Shown here in pieces: positions 48,027 to 59,635 of a stretch of DNA of 64,000 nucleotides. A program made the position numbers and the translations under genes. Below the pieces are notes generated by a model, which saw nothing but the letters and a program-made list of their open reading frames with translations, ran no database searches and was not told where the DNA came from. Source of the DNA: Artocarpus heterophyllus (lineage: Eukaryota; Streptophyta; Magnoliopsida; Rosales; Moraceae); the NCBI GenBank assembly GCA_025403435.1, contig CM046349.1, forward strand, positions 25,605,854-25,669,853, written 5' to 3'. Within the stretch, counting starts at the first letter, position 1, and every line of letters starts with the position of its first letter.

Positions 48027-50021
48027 TATTAGACATGTATGCCCTAAGGAGTAAAAATGTAATAAGTTTTTGGAGACATTTTTATCAATAAAGAATTTAT
48101 TTATTATTTATATACTAAATCTTGTCCTCTTTACGTTCATATTTATTAAATGTATGTTAAGCAAACAAAAGTCTGAGACTGTCGGTCTAAACCTTTAAGA
48201 ATTGGGCATATGATGGACAAATTATGCGGAAGACACGATTCTTAAGGTGATGGTCTAAAACATAAGATCTACAATTGAGGGAATAAAGTTGGACGCTTTA
48301 TTCATGTAAAGATTATTATGTTGTCTATATCCCAATTGGGAGATGGTTTGTCTTGACCATCAGAGGTGGACTCCATGAATAGAAACATTGGCACGTTGTC
48401 ATAGGTGACAATGTGTTAGATCGGGACATAAAGTGAATTGATTTGGATTAATAATTTTGTCTCAGCAAATCGATTCACTTTAGAGAATCATTTGTATTGT
48501 ATCTTAATCCTGAGATGAATAGTGGGCCTGTTGTTTTGACTTGTATCTTTTGATGTACCAAAGGGTGACACCCACATCTTAATAGTGGTATGCATGCTGG
48601 TATGTTGGAGGCATGTCTCTTGATAGCGTAGACTTATTATTCATAGATATGGAATCCATAGCTCCTCTTTAGCAATAATGATATCCTCTTATATGCGTTA
48701 TCCTGTAATTGAAAACTAGAGCGCTCAACCATTTGGATACATTGGTGTAACCGAATGGTATACTGTCTTTGGATGGTAAATTTTCCAATAGTGAGATAAT
48801 GGAATGTAAGATAAAAATAATCAGAAAAGTAAGACAGAACTTGTCCATAAGATGATTATAGATTATCATATGGGGATATGATACACTATGATATGTCATG
48901 GAGACTTAGCTATACGGGCTTCGTAATTCTATGTAGTTCGAGAGTGCAACTCCAAGCTTTTAGTGGAGTAGCGTTGGAGTTGATAATTATGAAATGTATA
49001 TCTGGGATATTGGGTTTTGTAATTATCGGAAGCTTGAACTATATAGGTCCATTTGGTCCCCTTTGCTAGCTCACAACATCCTGTAACGATACGACGTGCT
49101 TTTCCAATAATTGGTAACTTATGTCGGATTTATTAGATTGGTTGAAATTTAAAAAAATCAAATAATTCATGTCTGTTTATTGGTTGAATTAATTTTGTGA
49201 TAAAAATTAATTCAAGATAAACTTGATGAATTGTAAGGATCAGATAATTCTTGTATGTTTATCAGTTGATTTAATTTTTGGATAAATTAGATCAAGATAA
49301 ACTTGTAGAATTATTGGGAATTCATTTATTTTCTTAGAGATTATCTAGATAAAGTTGTTTTAGTTAGATAACTTTTCTATTGGGTTATTTGAATTAAAAC
49401 TGAGACTTTATCCTATAGAATCTTGGGTGGAAAATAAAAGATTCGCTGAGATTTTTTATCGATAGTTCAGCATGCCGATCCTCAAGTTCGACCTGCCTAT
49501 CATGCAGTAAAAAGATCACGCATTTTCACACAGTTTTCATCCAATATTGATCCGAATTTGATTCTGATTCAAATTTTTGAGACCTAATTTGATAAGGAGT
49601 GAACCTAGACCCAACCTCTATAAATAAGGGGTAAGTCACACAAGTTATTTAGATCAATTGAGAGATTAAGAGTGATACTATGCTAGTGAGAATCTAAAAA
49701 CTCCCTGAGAGCTTTTGTTCACAACTCACAAACACTTGCTTTGGGTTCTCTCGATTGGTTGGAAGGAGAGTCACCTAGTGGAAGAGCTGTACATGTGAGC
49801 CCACACTCACTCCGATCGTGGAAAGAGAATAGCAAAGAAGACCAGTTGGTTGAGGCTCTTCTGGAACGTTACTTCTCTTCACGTTTTGCAAGGGTTCTTC
49901 GGCAATCAAAGGTTACTAAGATCTAGTTAATTTATGCATATAGCATATCAAACTTGTGTTTTAGAAAATACTCTGATATATAAATTTTTTAAAATTCTAC
50001 TGCGTACTATTTTTTCCAACA
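48027..50021 (+). repeat. 5' LTR of Copia C
   Basis: Begins TATTAGACATG (TG changed to TA) and ends TTTTTTCCAACA; 1,995 bp. It aligns throughout with 55,678-57,694 and with the solo LTR at 42,432. TATA-like CTCTATAAATAAGG is at ~49,617. The transcribed part holds a short + frame (49,741-49,926), and the antisense strand holds the family's 76-87 codon frame (48,669-48,899). Confidence 0.93.
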
Positions 50022-50023
50022 AT

Positions 50024-50036
50024 TGGCATCAGAGCC
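50024..50036 (+). other. Primer binding site of Copia C
   Basis: TGGCATCAGAGCC, two bases after the LTR, matches the 3' end complement of initiator methionine tRNA (TGGTATCAGAGCC) with one change, as is usual for plant Copia elements. Confidence 0.88.
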
Positions 50037-50524
50037 AGGTTTTTACATAAATATACAAGTTTATGATCATATTATATGTATAAATTTTGTAATCTTAATC
50101 TCTCATATTCTTGAATTTAATTTTATAGAGAGTTGGCACTCTAGGTTTCTATATATTATATATGTTGTCATTGATTATATGGTGAATGTTTATTAATTAA
50201 TTATGGTTGATTAAACTGTTATTTAATTAATTATTAATTAATTAATTTATGCCAGTTATGGTTCCTTAGAGGTTAGAATGTGTATCTAGGTTTTTCATGT
50301 AATTAGATGGCAGACTATCATCTCCGTCTAGGAATTGTTATTTAATTTTAAATTTGTAAGAATTTTGTAATTAAATAATCATTCAGAGAAGATGACTCTA
50401 GAAGGCGGTATTAGAAGAAAGATGATGGCACTCCCAGTCTCTAATTTTATATTTTTTGAATTGTTGAAAATAAAAATGATGAATTGCATTGAAAATTTTA
50501 TTTTCTGGAATGGGAGATTTTTGC

Positions 50525-50712
50525 TCGGTCGGCATGCCAAACACACCAGTTCGGCAGGCCGATGGTCACAGATCGGTAGGCTGGATGTGTGGTTCGGTAG
50601 GCTGTTAGTAGGGCAGAAATCAAGTAGCTCTGGCGACAGGCCAAACTTTCATGAGTCGGCAGGCCGAAGGAGCATGACCGGCAGGCCGATCACCCAGATT
50701 GCCCTGCCGACC
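50525..50712. repeat. CGGCAGGCCG motif cluster in the Copia C leader
   Basis: TCGGCAGGCCGATGG (50,551), TCGGCAGGCCGAAGG (50,656) and CCGGCAGGCCGATCA (50,679) occur with several variants (TCGGCATGCC, TCGGTAGGCTG, GGCGACAGGCC). They form a GC-rich island between the LTR and gag. A + frame of 109 codons (50,392-50,721) spans it but is not like any protein I know. Confidence 0.75.
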
Positions 50713-51647
50713 GAGAGTTGAAAATTTCCAAAAAATGTGCAGTTTTCAATACAGTTGTAATTTTATTTTTGTGACAATTTTGATAAACATTAAACCGAAA
50801 ATATGAAGTATTCGATTCATAAAGGATTGAAGACTTGAAGATGGGAATTACATGAAGAAGGATACAACTTGAGGATTCAAGAATGAAGAATCGATAATAT
50901 GTCTTGATTATTCTCTTGTAATCTTAGTTTTCTATTCTCTAGGGTGGAGTCATAATATTATGGTTATTTATTATTTTGCTTGTAGCTTTGCTTGTCTGCA
51001 TTATAATATGATTTGCCATGTATATTGATAACATGTCCTATAGAATAGGAAGTGCCGCTCACATTAAAATTGTTCATGCATATTCTTAAAATAAAACCTT
51101 GATTTCAAAAGATTGAGTGGGAGAAGGTTTTCGAAAAGAGGACCTAAGGCCTCCATCGTTGGTCTATAAGCAGAACATGGTAGTCCCGACCCTTAGAAAG
51201 TGATTTCTATCATGTACCAGATTGGATCTCTGAGAGGATAAGGTATTATAGCTTGATTTATGGTTGCACACCCTTAGGTGGTGATTATAAATCATGGATA
51301 AAATATTGAAACGATGGTTATACACTCATGTTAATTTTAACCTCCCCTAGGAGCTCTGTTAATAAAATTAATGGCCAAAGAAATGATTATTAATATATGC
51401 TGGATCATACGGGTCCTGGATGGCATATATTAATTAGGAGGGGATCTGTGTTCCTGATTGAATTTGGCATGACTCTCCTAAGAGCTTATTGTATTCTGAG
51501 TTAGGAATTATCGTTGTAAGGTTGTGATATTTTCAAGGTTTTGACACATAAACACATTTGTATTTTTTACATGATTGTGTTATCGTACTAAATTATTATT
51601 ATATATTTGCTTATGTTTGGTATATGATTCTTTATTGTAGATTAAAA

Positions 51648-54600
51648 ATGTCTAAAAATGCTTTATCTTTGATACTTGACAAAAACCTATTAACTGGAGA
51701 GAATTATAATGATTGGAAATGGAACATGGATATCTTCCTGTCCTTTGAGAAACTAAAATATGTACTAACAACCCCTTGTCCTCCCAAGCCTATGGGAGAC
51801 TCAACCAATGAGCAATTCCAAGCGTATGATCGCTGGAAAAATGCTAATGATCAGGCCCGCGCTATGTTATGGCTAGCATGAATAACGTGCTGCAGGCTCA
51901 ACATTAGGATTATGAGACTGCGAAGCAGATCTTGGATAATCTTGAGGATATGTTTGGAGGCCAGTTCATAATAAAGCAGCAAGGGGTGCTTTGGAAACTT
52001 CTTAGCTGTAGACAGAGGCCGGGGACATCTGTAAAGGGGCACATGATGTTGGTCATGGGTTACCTCGCTGAGGCTCAAACCAATGGAGCCGACATCGATG
52101 CTAAAACTTAGATGACTATGGTCTTTGAGACTCTGTCAAAGGAATTTATTCTATTTAGAGCTACATTTAATTTAAGCAATAGACAGGATATGACCTTGAT
52201 GGAATTAATGAGACAGTTCCAGGAGATAGAACTACTGATCAGGGAGTCTCCTGTGGGTGGAGAGGCCAACATGGTAGCTACTTCTGGTTCCAATCCTAAC
52301 TCTAAGAATGGAAAGAAGCAACGGGCCAAGAACAGGAAGTCTTCTATTCTTGCTAGCACCAAGAGTAAGAAGAAGAAGAGGAAGAACCCAAAAAAGTTTA
52401 AGTGCTTCTTCTGTGGAAAGGTCGGGCATATCAAGAAGCATTGCAAGGACTTCCTTTCCAAAGGAGGTAGCTGTGATCTTCTGTATTTAGAAACTTGTTT
52501 GGTTGAGGAATCAAGTGACATTTGGGTCATAGATTCCGGTGCAACTAATCATGTTTGTGTTTCTCTGCAGGGGTTCAAAGAAACGGGAAGTTTACTGCAT
52601 GAGGACTTCACGCTTCAGATGGACGATAGATTCTTGGTCTCAGCGGAGGCAGTGGGAGACGTCCATCTTTATTTTGATAATTATAAGAATTTATTTTTGT
52701 AAGATTGTTTTTATGTTCCTAAATTTAAAACGAATTTAATTTCTATAACTTGTTTATTTAAAGACTCCTACTTGGTTTCTTTTAATGATAAAGTGATGAT
52801 TCATAAAAACAAATATTTTATCTGTTCTGGATGGATGCAAAATAATCTATATTTTATCAAACCAAAGATGGACTTATTGCTTAATGCTGAGATGAATGAT
52901 AATAACTCTAAAAGACTTAAAATCTCTTACTTTAATAAGACTTATCTTTGGCATTTGCGCCTTGGTCATATTAACCTGAATATGATTCAAAGGTTGGTAA
53001 GGGATGAACCTTTAAGTCACTTAAAGGTGGAATCTATACCTCAATGTAAATCTTGTTTGGAGGGTAAAATGACCAAATGACCATTCGGGTCTAAGGGCAA
53101 TAGGGCCGAAGGGGTTCTAGAACTTGTGTATAGTGATGTTTGCAGACCAATGAACATCCAAGCACGAGAAAGGTATGAGTACTTCGTCACTTTTATTGAC
53201 AATTACTCAAGATATGGGTATGTGTACCTGATGCACTACAAAAACAAAACTTTTGACAAGTTTAGGGAGTTTCAGGATGAAGTGGAAAGCAATTGGGTAG
53301 ACCCATAAAGGCACTTCGATCGGATCGAGGTGGGGAACACCTTTCTGATGAGTTCTTGGGACACTTATTAGAGAATGAGATTTTATCCCATTTGACTACG
53401 CCAAGCACTCCGCAGCAGAATGGTGTAGCGGTGAGAAGAAATAGGACTTTATTGGACATGATCAGGTCCATGATGAGTTATTCCTCACTGCCTTTACCCT
53501 TTTGGGGATATGCACTACAAACCGCATGTTATCTTTTGAACAATGTGCCTTCAAAATCGGTCCCTAAAACTCCTCACGAGTTGTGGACGGGTAGGAAGAC
53601 ATCCTTAAACCATATTCACATATGGGGATATCCAGCTCATGTCCTATTTAAGGATCCGAATAAGTTGGAAGCACGTTTGGAAGTTTGCGTGTTTGTAGGA
53701 TATCCAAAAGGGACTAAAGGGGGTTATTTTTATAACCCAAAGGAAAATAAAGTCGTGGTTTCAACTAATACAACTTTCCTTGAGGAGAGTTACAAGGAAG
53801 ACTTTAAACCTCGAAGCAAAGTGGTGCTTGAGGAGTTAAGGAGTGATTCGATCACTTTGGAGGTTTCGAATGAAATCGTTCCAATTAGTGTAGAAAAACC
53901 AAACAAACCTGAACAACAACCTAAGGGGCTTCGGTGAATTAGGAGGATCGGTCGTCAACCTGAGGGATATATGTTCAATGGGGGGGTCTTTATGGCTGAA
54001 CCGGATGAACATGACAAGGAACCTTATACTTATGCAGAAGCTATAGAGGATGTTGATTCAAAACTCTGGACAGAGGCCATGAACACAAAGATGAAGTCTA
54101 TGGAGACTAATCAAGTCTGGGAGCTTATGGATCTTCCCGAAAGGGTAAAACCCATAAGGTGTAAGTAGATCTACAAGAGGAAAAGAGGAGTAGATGGAAA
54201 GGTCGAAACCTTTAAGGCTAGACTGGTAGCTAAGGGTTATACGCAAAAGGAATGAATCGATTATGAGGAAACCTTTTCATCTATAGCCATGCTTAAGTCC
54301 GTCCGGATTCTCTTGTCCATAGCTGCCACTCTCGACTACGAGATTTGATAGATGAATGTCAAGATGGATTTTTTGAATGGCTATCTTGATGAGTCCATTT
54401 ATATGGAACAACTAGACGGGTTCAAGGTCACGGGTCAAGAGGGTAAGGTTTGTAGGCTGCTAAAGTCAATTTATGGACTTAAGCAGGCTTCTCATTCTTG
54501 GAACATAATATTTGATCAGGTGATCAAGACTTATGGGTTCTCACAAAATGTGGATGAACCATGTGTTTACAAACACATTAAGGATGAGAAGGTGGTTTTT

Positions 54601-55663
54601 CTACTGCTCTATGTAGATGACATACTGCTAATTGGCAATGACATTGGGACGTTTGGTGGTTTTTCTACTGCTCTATGCAGATGACATACTGCTAATTGGC
54701 AATGACGTTGGGACATTATCATCGGTCAAATTATGATTGACCAAGTAGTTTGACATTAAGGACTTGGGTGAGGCTAATTTTGTTCTCGGTATCTAGATCT
54801 TTCGGGATAGGAAGAACAAAATGATAGCTTTGTCCTAGGCCGGCTACATAGATAAAATTCTCAGGAGGTTTGTAATGCAAGATTCTGAGAAAGGTGGGCA
54901 ACCATCTAGGTCTGGAATTACTCTTTCTAAGAAAGACTCTTCAAAGACTTATGAAGAAAGAGAATACATGAAGAAGGTGCCTTATGCTTCAGCAGTGTGT
55001 AGTCTCATGTACTCCATGCTTTGTACACGACCAGATATTAGTTATGCGATCAGGATTGTAAGTTGATTTTAGGCGGATCCAGGACCAAACCATTGAGTTG
55101 CGGTAAAGCATATTTTCAAGTACCTGAGAAGGACTTGAGGGTATATGCTTGTATATTCGGGTGAGGACTTGACTCCTCTAGGATATACTGACTCAGATTT
55201 TCAATCCTATTTGGATTCTAGGAAATCGACTTTGGGTTTTGTGTTTACTCTGGGCGGCGGTACCATCAGTTGGAGAAGTGCTAAGTAAGATTGCACTTCG
55301 GATTCAACGATGGAGGCCGAGTATGTGGCAGCTAGTGATGCTTTGAAAGAAGCAGTGTGGCTCTGCAAGTTCTTTGGGGATATTGAGGTAATTTCTGGTA
55401 TGGATAAGGCGGTATCACTATACTATGATAATAGTGTGGTGGTAGCTAATGCTAAGGAACTAAGATTTCACAAGAAGAGTAAGCATATTGATCAGAAGTA
55501 TCATGTGATAAAGGACTTCGTTGAGGGCAGGCATGTCACGGTGTGCAAGATTACGTCAGAGGATAATTTAGCTGATCCATTTATGAAGACACTTACTGGG
55601 AGAGTCTTCAAGAAGCATGTGGAAGCTATGGGGATGCGAGATTTGTCGTATTTACTCACTTAG
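51648..55663 (+). pseudogene. Copia C gag-pol polyprotein, broken
   Basis: Order of domains is the standard Copia one. Gag starts MSKNALSLILDKNLLTGENY (51,648). The zinc knuckle is CFFCGKVGHIKKHC (~52,410) and the protease is WVIDSGATNHVC (~52,527). GAG-pre-integrase WHLRLGHINLNMIQRL and CKSCLEGKMTK (~52,950) come next. Integrase core has [30 protein letters not shown] and STPQQNGVA (53,180-53,430). Reverse transcriptase has FKARLVAKGYTQKE, MDFLNGYLDESIYMEQ and LLYVDDILLIGND (54,060-54,650), and RNase H has MEAEYVAASDALKEAVWL (55,310). Stops interrupt every domain, and a 64-bp duplication at YVDD shifts the frame. Not functional. Confidence 0.95.
54591..54718 (+). repeat. 64-bp tandem duplication at the RT YVDD codons
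   Basis: GGTGGTTTTTCTACTGCTCT begins at 54,591 and again at 54,655. Both units contain the CTATGTAGATGAC or CTATGCAGATGAC active-site codons and differ at only a few positions. The period of 64 breaks the frame in the catalytic core. Confidence 0.9.
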
Positions 55664-55677
55664 TGCAAGTGGGAGAT

Positions 55678-57694
55678 TGTTAGACATGTATGCCCTAAGG
55701 AGTAAAAATGTAATAAGTTTTTGGAGACATTTTTATCAATAAAGAATTTTTTTATTATTTATATACCAAATCTTGTTCTCTTTACTTTCATATTTGTTGA
55801 ATGTATGTTAAGCAAACAAAAGTCTAAGACTGTCGGTCTAAACCTTTAAGAATTAGGCATATGACGGACAGATTATGCGAAAGACACGATTCTTAAGGTG
55901 ATAGTCTAAAACATAAGATCCACAATAGAGGGAATAAAGTTGGGCACTTTATTCATGTAAAGATTGTTATGTTTTCTATATCCCAATTGGAAGATGGTTT
56001 GTCATGACCATCGGAGGTGGACTCCATGAATAGAAACATTGACACGTTGTTATAGGTGACAATGCATTGGATCGGGACATAAAGTGAATTGATTTAGATT
56101 AATAATTCTGTCTTGGCAAATCGATTCACTTTAGAGAATCATTTGTATTGTATCTTAATCCTGAGATAAATAGTGGGCCTGTTGTTTTGACTTGTATCTT
56201 TTGATGTACCAAAGGATGACACCCATATCTTAATAGTGGTATGCATATTGGTATGTTGGAGGCATGTATCTTGATAGCGTAGACCTGTTATTCATAGATA
56301 TGGAATCCATAGCTCCTCTTTAGGAGTAATGATATCCTCTTATATGCGTTATCCTGTAATTGAAAAACTGAAGTGCTAAACCATTTGGATACATAGGTGT
56401 AACCGAATGGTATACTGTCTTTGGATGGTAAGTTTTTCGATGGTGAGATAATGGAACTTAAGATAAAAATAATAGAGAAGGTAAGACAGAACTTGTCCTT
56501 AAGCCAATTACGGATTTTCATATGGGGATACGATACACTATGATATGTCATGAAGACTTAGCTATACGGGCTTCGTAATTCTATGTAGTTTGAGAGTGCA
56601 ACTCCAAGCTTTTAGTGGACTAGCGTTGGAGTTGATAATTATGAAATGTATATCTGGGATGTTGGGTTTCGTAATTATCGGGAGCTTCAACTATATAGGT
56701 CCATTTGGTCCTCTTTGCTAGCTCACAGCATCCTGTAACAATACGGCATGCTTTTCGAATAACTGGTAACTTATGTCGGATTTATTAGATTGGTTGAAAT
56801 TTGAAAGAATCAAATAATTCATGTCCGTTTATCGATTGAATTAATTTTGTGATAAAAATTAATTCAAGATAAACTTGTTGAATTGTAAGGATTGGATACT
56901 TCTTATCTGTTTATCGGTTGATTTAATTTTTGGATAAATTAGATCAAGATAAACTTGTAGGATTATTGGGAATTCATTTATTTTCTTAGAGATTATCTAG
57001 ATAAAGTTGTTTTAATTAGATAACTTTTCTATTAAGTTATTTGAATTAAAACTGAGACTTTATCCTATAGAATCTCGGGTGTAAATAAAAGATTCGCTGA
57101 GTTTTTTAATCGGCCGTTCGGCATGCCGATCCTCAAGTTTGGCCTACCGATGGGGCAATTTCGACCTGCCTATCGTGCAGTAAAAAGATCACGCGTTTTT
57201 ACTAGGATTTCATCTAATATTGATCCGAATTTGATTCTGATTCAAATTTTTGAGTCCTAATCTGATAAAGAGTGACCCTAGACCCAACCTCTATAAATAG
57301 GGGGTAAGTCACACAAGTTATTTAGATCAATTGAGAGATTTAGAGTGATGCTCTACTAGTGAGAATCTAAAAACTCCCTGAGAGCTTTTATTCACAACTC
57401 ACGAACACTTGCTTTAGGTTCTTTCGATTGGTTGGAAGGAGAGTCATCTAGTGGAAGAGCTGTACGTGTGAGCCCACACTCACTCCAGTCGTGGAAAGAG
57501 AATAGCAAAGAAGACCAGTTGGTTGAGGCTCTTCTCGAACGTTACTTCTCTTCGCATTTTGTGAGGGTTCTTCGGCAATCAAAGGTTAGTAAGATTTGGT
57601 TAATTTATGCATATAGCATGTCAAACTTGTGTTTTGAAAAATACTATAATATATAATTTTTTTAAAATTCTGCTGCGTACTATTTTTTCTAACA
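55678..57694 (+). repeat. 3' LTR of Copia C
   Basis: Begins TGTTAGACATG right after GTGGGAGAT and ends TTTTTTCTAACA; 2,017 bp. The TATA-like CTCTATAAATAGGG is at ~57,291. An 18-20 bp insertion containing a CGGCATGCCG palindrome variant (57,119-57,172, more complete than in the 5' LTR) is a notable difference. The antisense 87-codon frame is at 56,288-56,551. Confidence 0.93.
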
Positions 57695-57734
57695 CCTGCA
57701 CTTTTCCAACAACGTCATCTCTCTCTCTAACCAT

Positions 57735-58610
57735 TCCTGGGATGACCGACAAAGAGACCCCAGGTCCAAGACGAAGAGTCCGACCAAGTCCAAGGAGGTT
57801 GCGTGTAACCAGAGAAGACCAAGTCTAGGCTACGATCGACCAGGTCCCAGACGAAGAGTCCAAGAAGGCTACGACTGACAAAGAGACCTCAGGTCCAAGA
57901 TGAAGAGTCCAACTAGGTCCAAGGAGGTTACACCCGACCAGAGAAGACCAGATCCAGGCTATGGCCGACCAGGTCCCAGATGAAGAGTCCAAGAAGGCTA
58001 TGACCAATAAAGAGATGTTAGGTCTAGGATGAAGAGTCTGATCAGGTCAAAGGAGGTTACGCCCGACCAGAGAAGACTAGGTTCAGGCTACAGCCGACTA
58101 GGTCCTGGACAAAGAGTCTAAGAAGGCTACGACTGACAAAGAGGCCTTAGGTCCAAGACGAAGAGTCCGACTAGGTCCAAGGAGGTTATGCCCGACTAGA
58201 GAAGACCAAGTCCAGGCTATGGCTAAATAGGTCCCCGACAAAAAGAAGGCTATGACCGACAAAGAGACCTCAAGTCTAGGACGAAGAGTCCAACTAGGTC
58301 CAAGAAGGCTATCATCAACCAGAGAAGACCAGGTCTAGGCTATGACCTACCAGGTTCCAGACGAAGAGTCTAAGAAGGCTACAACCAACAAAGAGACCTC
58401 AGGTCCAAGACAAAACGTCCAACTAGGTCCAAGGAGGTTACGCCTGACCAGAGAAGACTAGGTCTAGGCTACGACTGACTAGTTCCCAAACGAAGAGTCC
58501 AAGAAGGCTACGATCGACAAGGAGACCCCAAGTCTAGGACGAAGAGCCCAACCATGTCCAAGAAGGCTATCATCGACCAGAGAAGACCAAGTCCAACAAG
58601 GATATGCTCA
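57735..58610 (+). repeat. 129-bp tandem array inside element B, ~6.7 copies
   Basis: The marker GAAGAGTC falls at 57,773, 57,902, 58,031, 58,160, 58,283, ~58,412 and 58,541: steps of 129 bp with one step of 123. Each unit has two half-related parts, AGGTCCAAGACGAAGAGTCC and CAGGTCCCAGACGAAGAGTC. Units have drifted but the period is conserved. Such arrays before the 3' LTR are known from Tat/Ogre-like Gypsy elements. Confidence 0.92.
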
Positions 58611-58681
58611 TCAAAAATATTTCCCAACCACATCAAGACTTTGGTGCTGATGACCTCCATCACCAAAGTCTAGGGGGTTAC

Positions 58682-59630
58682 TATTGGGGGCAAAATCTTC
58701 ATGATGAGAAAACTGTCTAAAGTCTATACCCTCTTTAAACTAAGCACCCAACTAGGTGGCCGAGAAGACTTACCCAAGAAAGACCAAGATCCGTCCGACT
58801 AGGATCAATCTGACTAAGACCTGTTCAACTAGGACTAGGATCCGTCCGACCAAGACTAGGATTTGTTCAACTAGGATCCGTTTGAGTTGGATCTATCCGA
58901 CCAAGACTAGGATTTTCCTGATCAGGATCTGTCCAACTAGGATCTATCCGATCATGATCCGTTCGAGTAAGATCTATCTAACCAGGACCTGTCTAACCAA
59001 GACCAGGATTTATCTGACTTGGATCTATCTGACCAAGATCCATCTGAGCAGGATCTATCAGACTAGAATTTGTCCAACCAGGACCAGGATTTGTCCAACC
59101 AAGATCTATTCGAGCAGGGTCTGTTCAACCAGGATTAGTCTGACCAGGTCAATCAGACTTGGTCAAAGCAATCATGAAGGACAACCCCGATTGGTAAGAT
59201 GGTTGGATCCTGACCAGATCACACAGTAGTGGATCATGCCTAAAGATCAGCACGTGGCACCATCTTAGCCCTCCGTTGGGTAATCCTCCTTCTCTAGAGA
59301 TCGTGACACCTATCGCTGGACACCCAGGTTGTGGGCAAACTCGGTCTACACCCAAATCTAAGCTAAACTCTATAAATAGAAGCATTAACTCCCCCACAAA
59401 GGTACAGGCATTCTTCCCTTGCCTACTCTACTTTTCCTTTTGCTATTCCCGGTCAGAACACTGACTTGAGTGTCAGAGTGCCCTTGGTAGAAACCAAACT
59501 GGTGTCCCCTTAATCTGAGGCCTTCCCTCCTCTTGTAGATTTGACCAAACTAGGTAGAGCCAGGCAAAACAAGGAACCCGACCACTATGCTCCCTCGCAC
59601 AAGGTGTTGTGCCGATCTTAAGCATCAACA
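58682..59630 (+). repeat. 3' LTR of element B
   Basis: Begins TATTGGGGGC (TG changed to TA) after the purine tract and ends CATCAACA; 949 bp. It contains the 15-bp minisatellite (58,775-59,160, open for 157 codons without being a gene) and a TATA-like TCTATAAATAGAAGC at 59,369. The following AGTGT is the target duplication. Confidence 0.92.
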
Positions 59631-59635
59631 AGTGT

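Larger units (their letters stand above)
48027..57694 (+). mobile_element. Copia element C, full length but degenerate
   Basis: Two ~2.0 kb LTRs (48,027-50,021 and 55,678-57,694) enclose an initiator-Met primer site, leader, gag-pol remains and a polypurine tract AAGTGGGAGA (55,667-55,676). It lies within element B, 20 bp downstream of the B 5' LTR. Flanking pentamers (AGGGC and CCTGC) do not match, so no target duplication is visible. Many stops in gag-pol show it is inactive. Confidence 0.9.
47100..59630 (+). mobile_element. Element B: non-coding, repeat-built LTR retrotransposon
   Basis: Flanked by the exact duplication AGTGT (47,095-47,099 and 59,631-59,635) inside Copia A protease codons. 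It has LTRs of 907 and 949 bp; apart from the nested Copia C, only ~1 kb of internal sequence remains. That sequence is mostly a 129-bp tandem array ending in a purine tract (AAAGTCTAGGGGG, 58,665-58,677) just before the 3' LTR. No protein-coding frame belongs to it, so it would need another element's enzymes. The repeat array before the 3' LTR suggests a Gypsy (Tat-like) relationship; this is inference. Confidence 0.85.

Noticed and set aside
49741..49926. Short + frame in the C LTR, repeated at 57,432-57,656
   Set aside because: It lies in the untranslated leader part of the LTR and is no longer than expected by chance in related copies.
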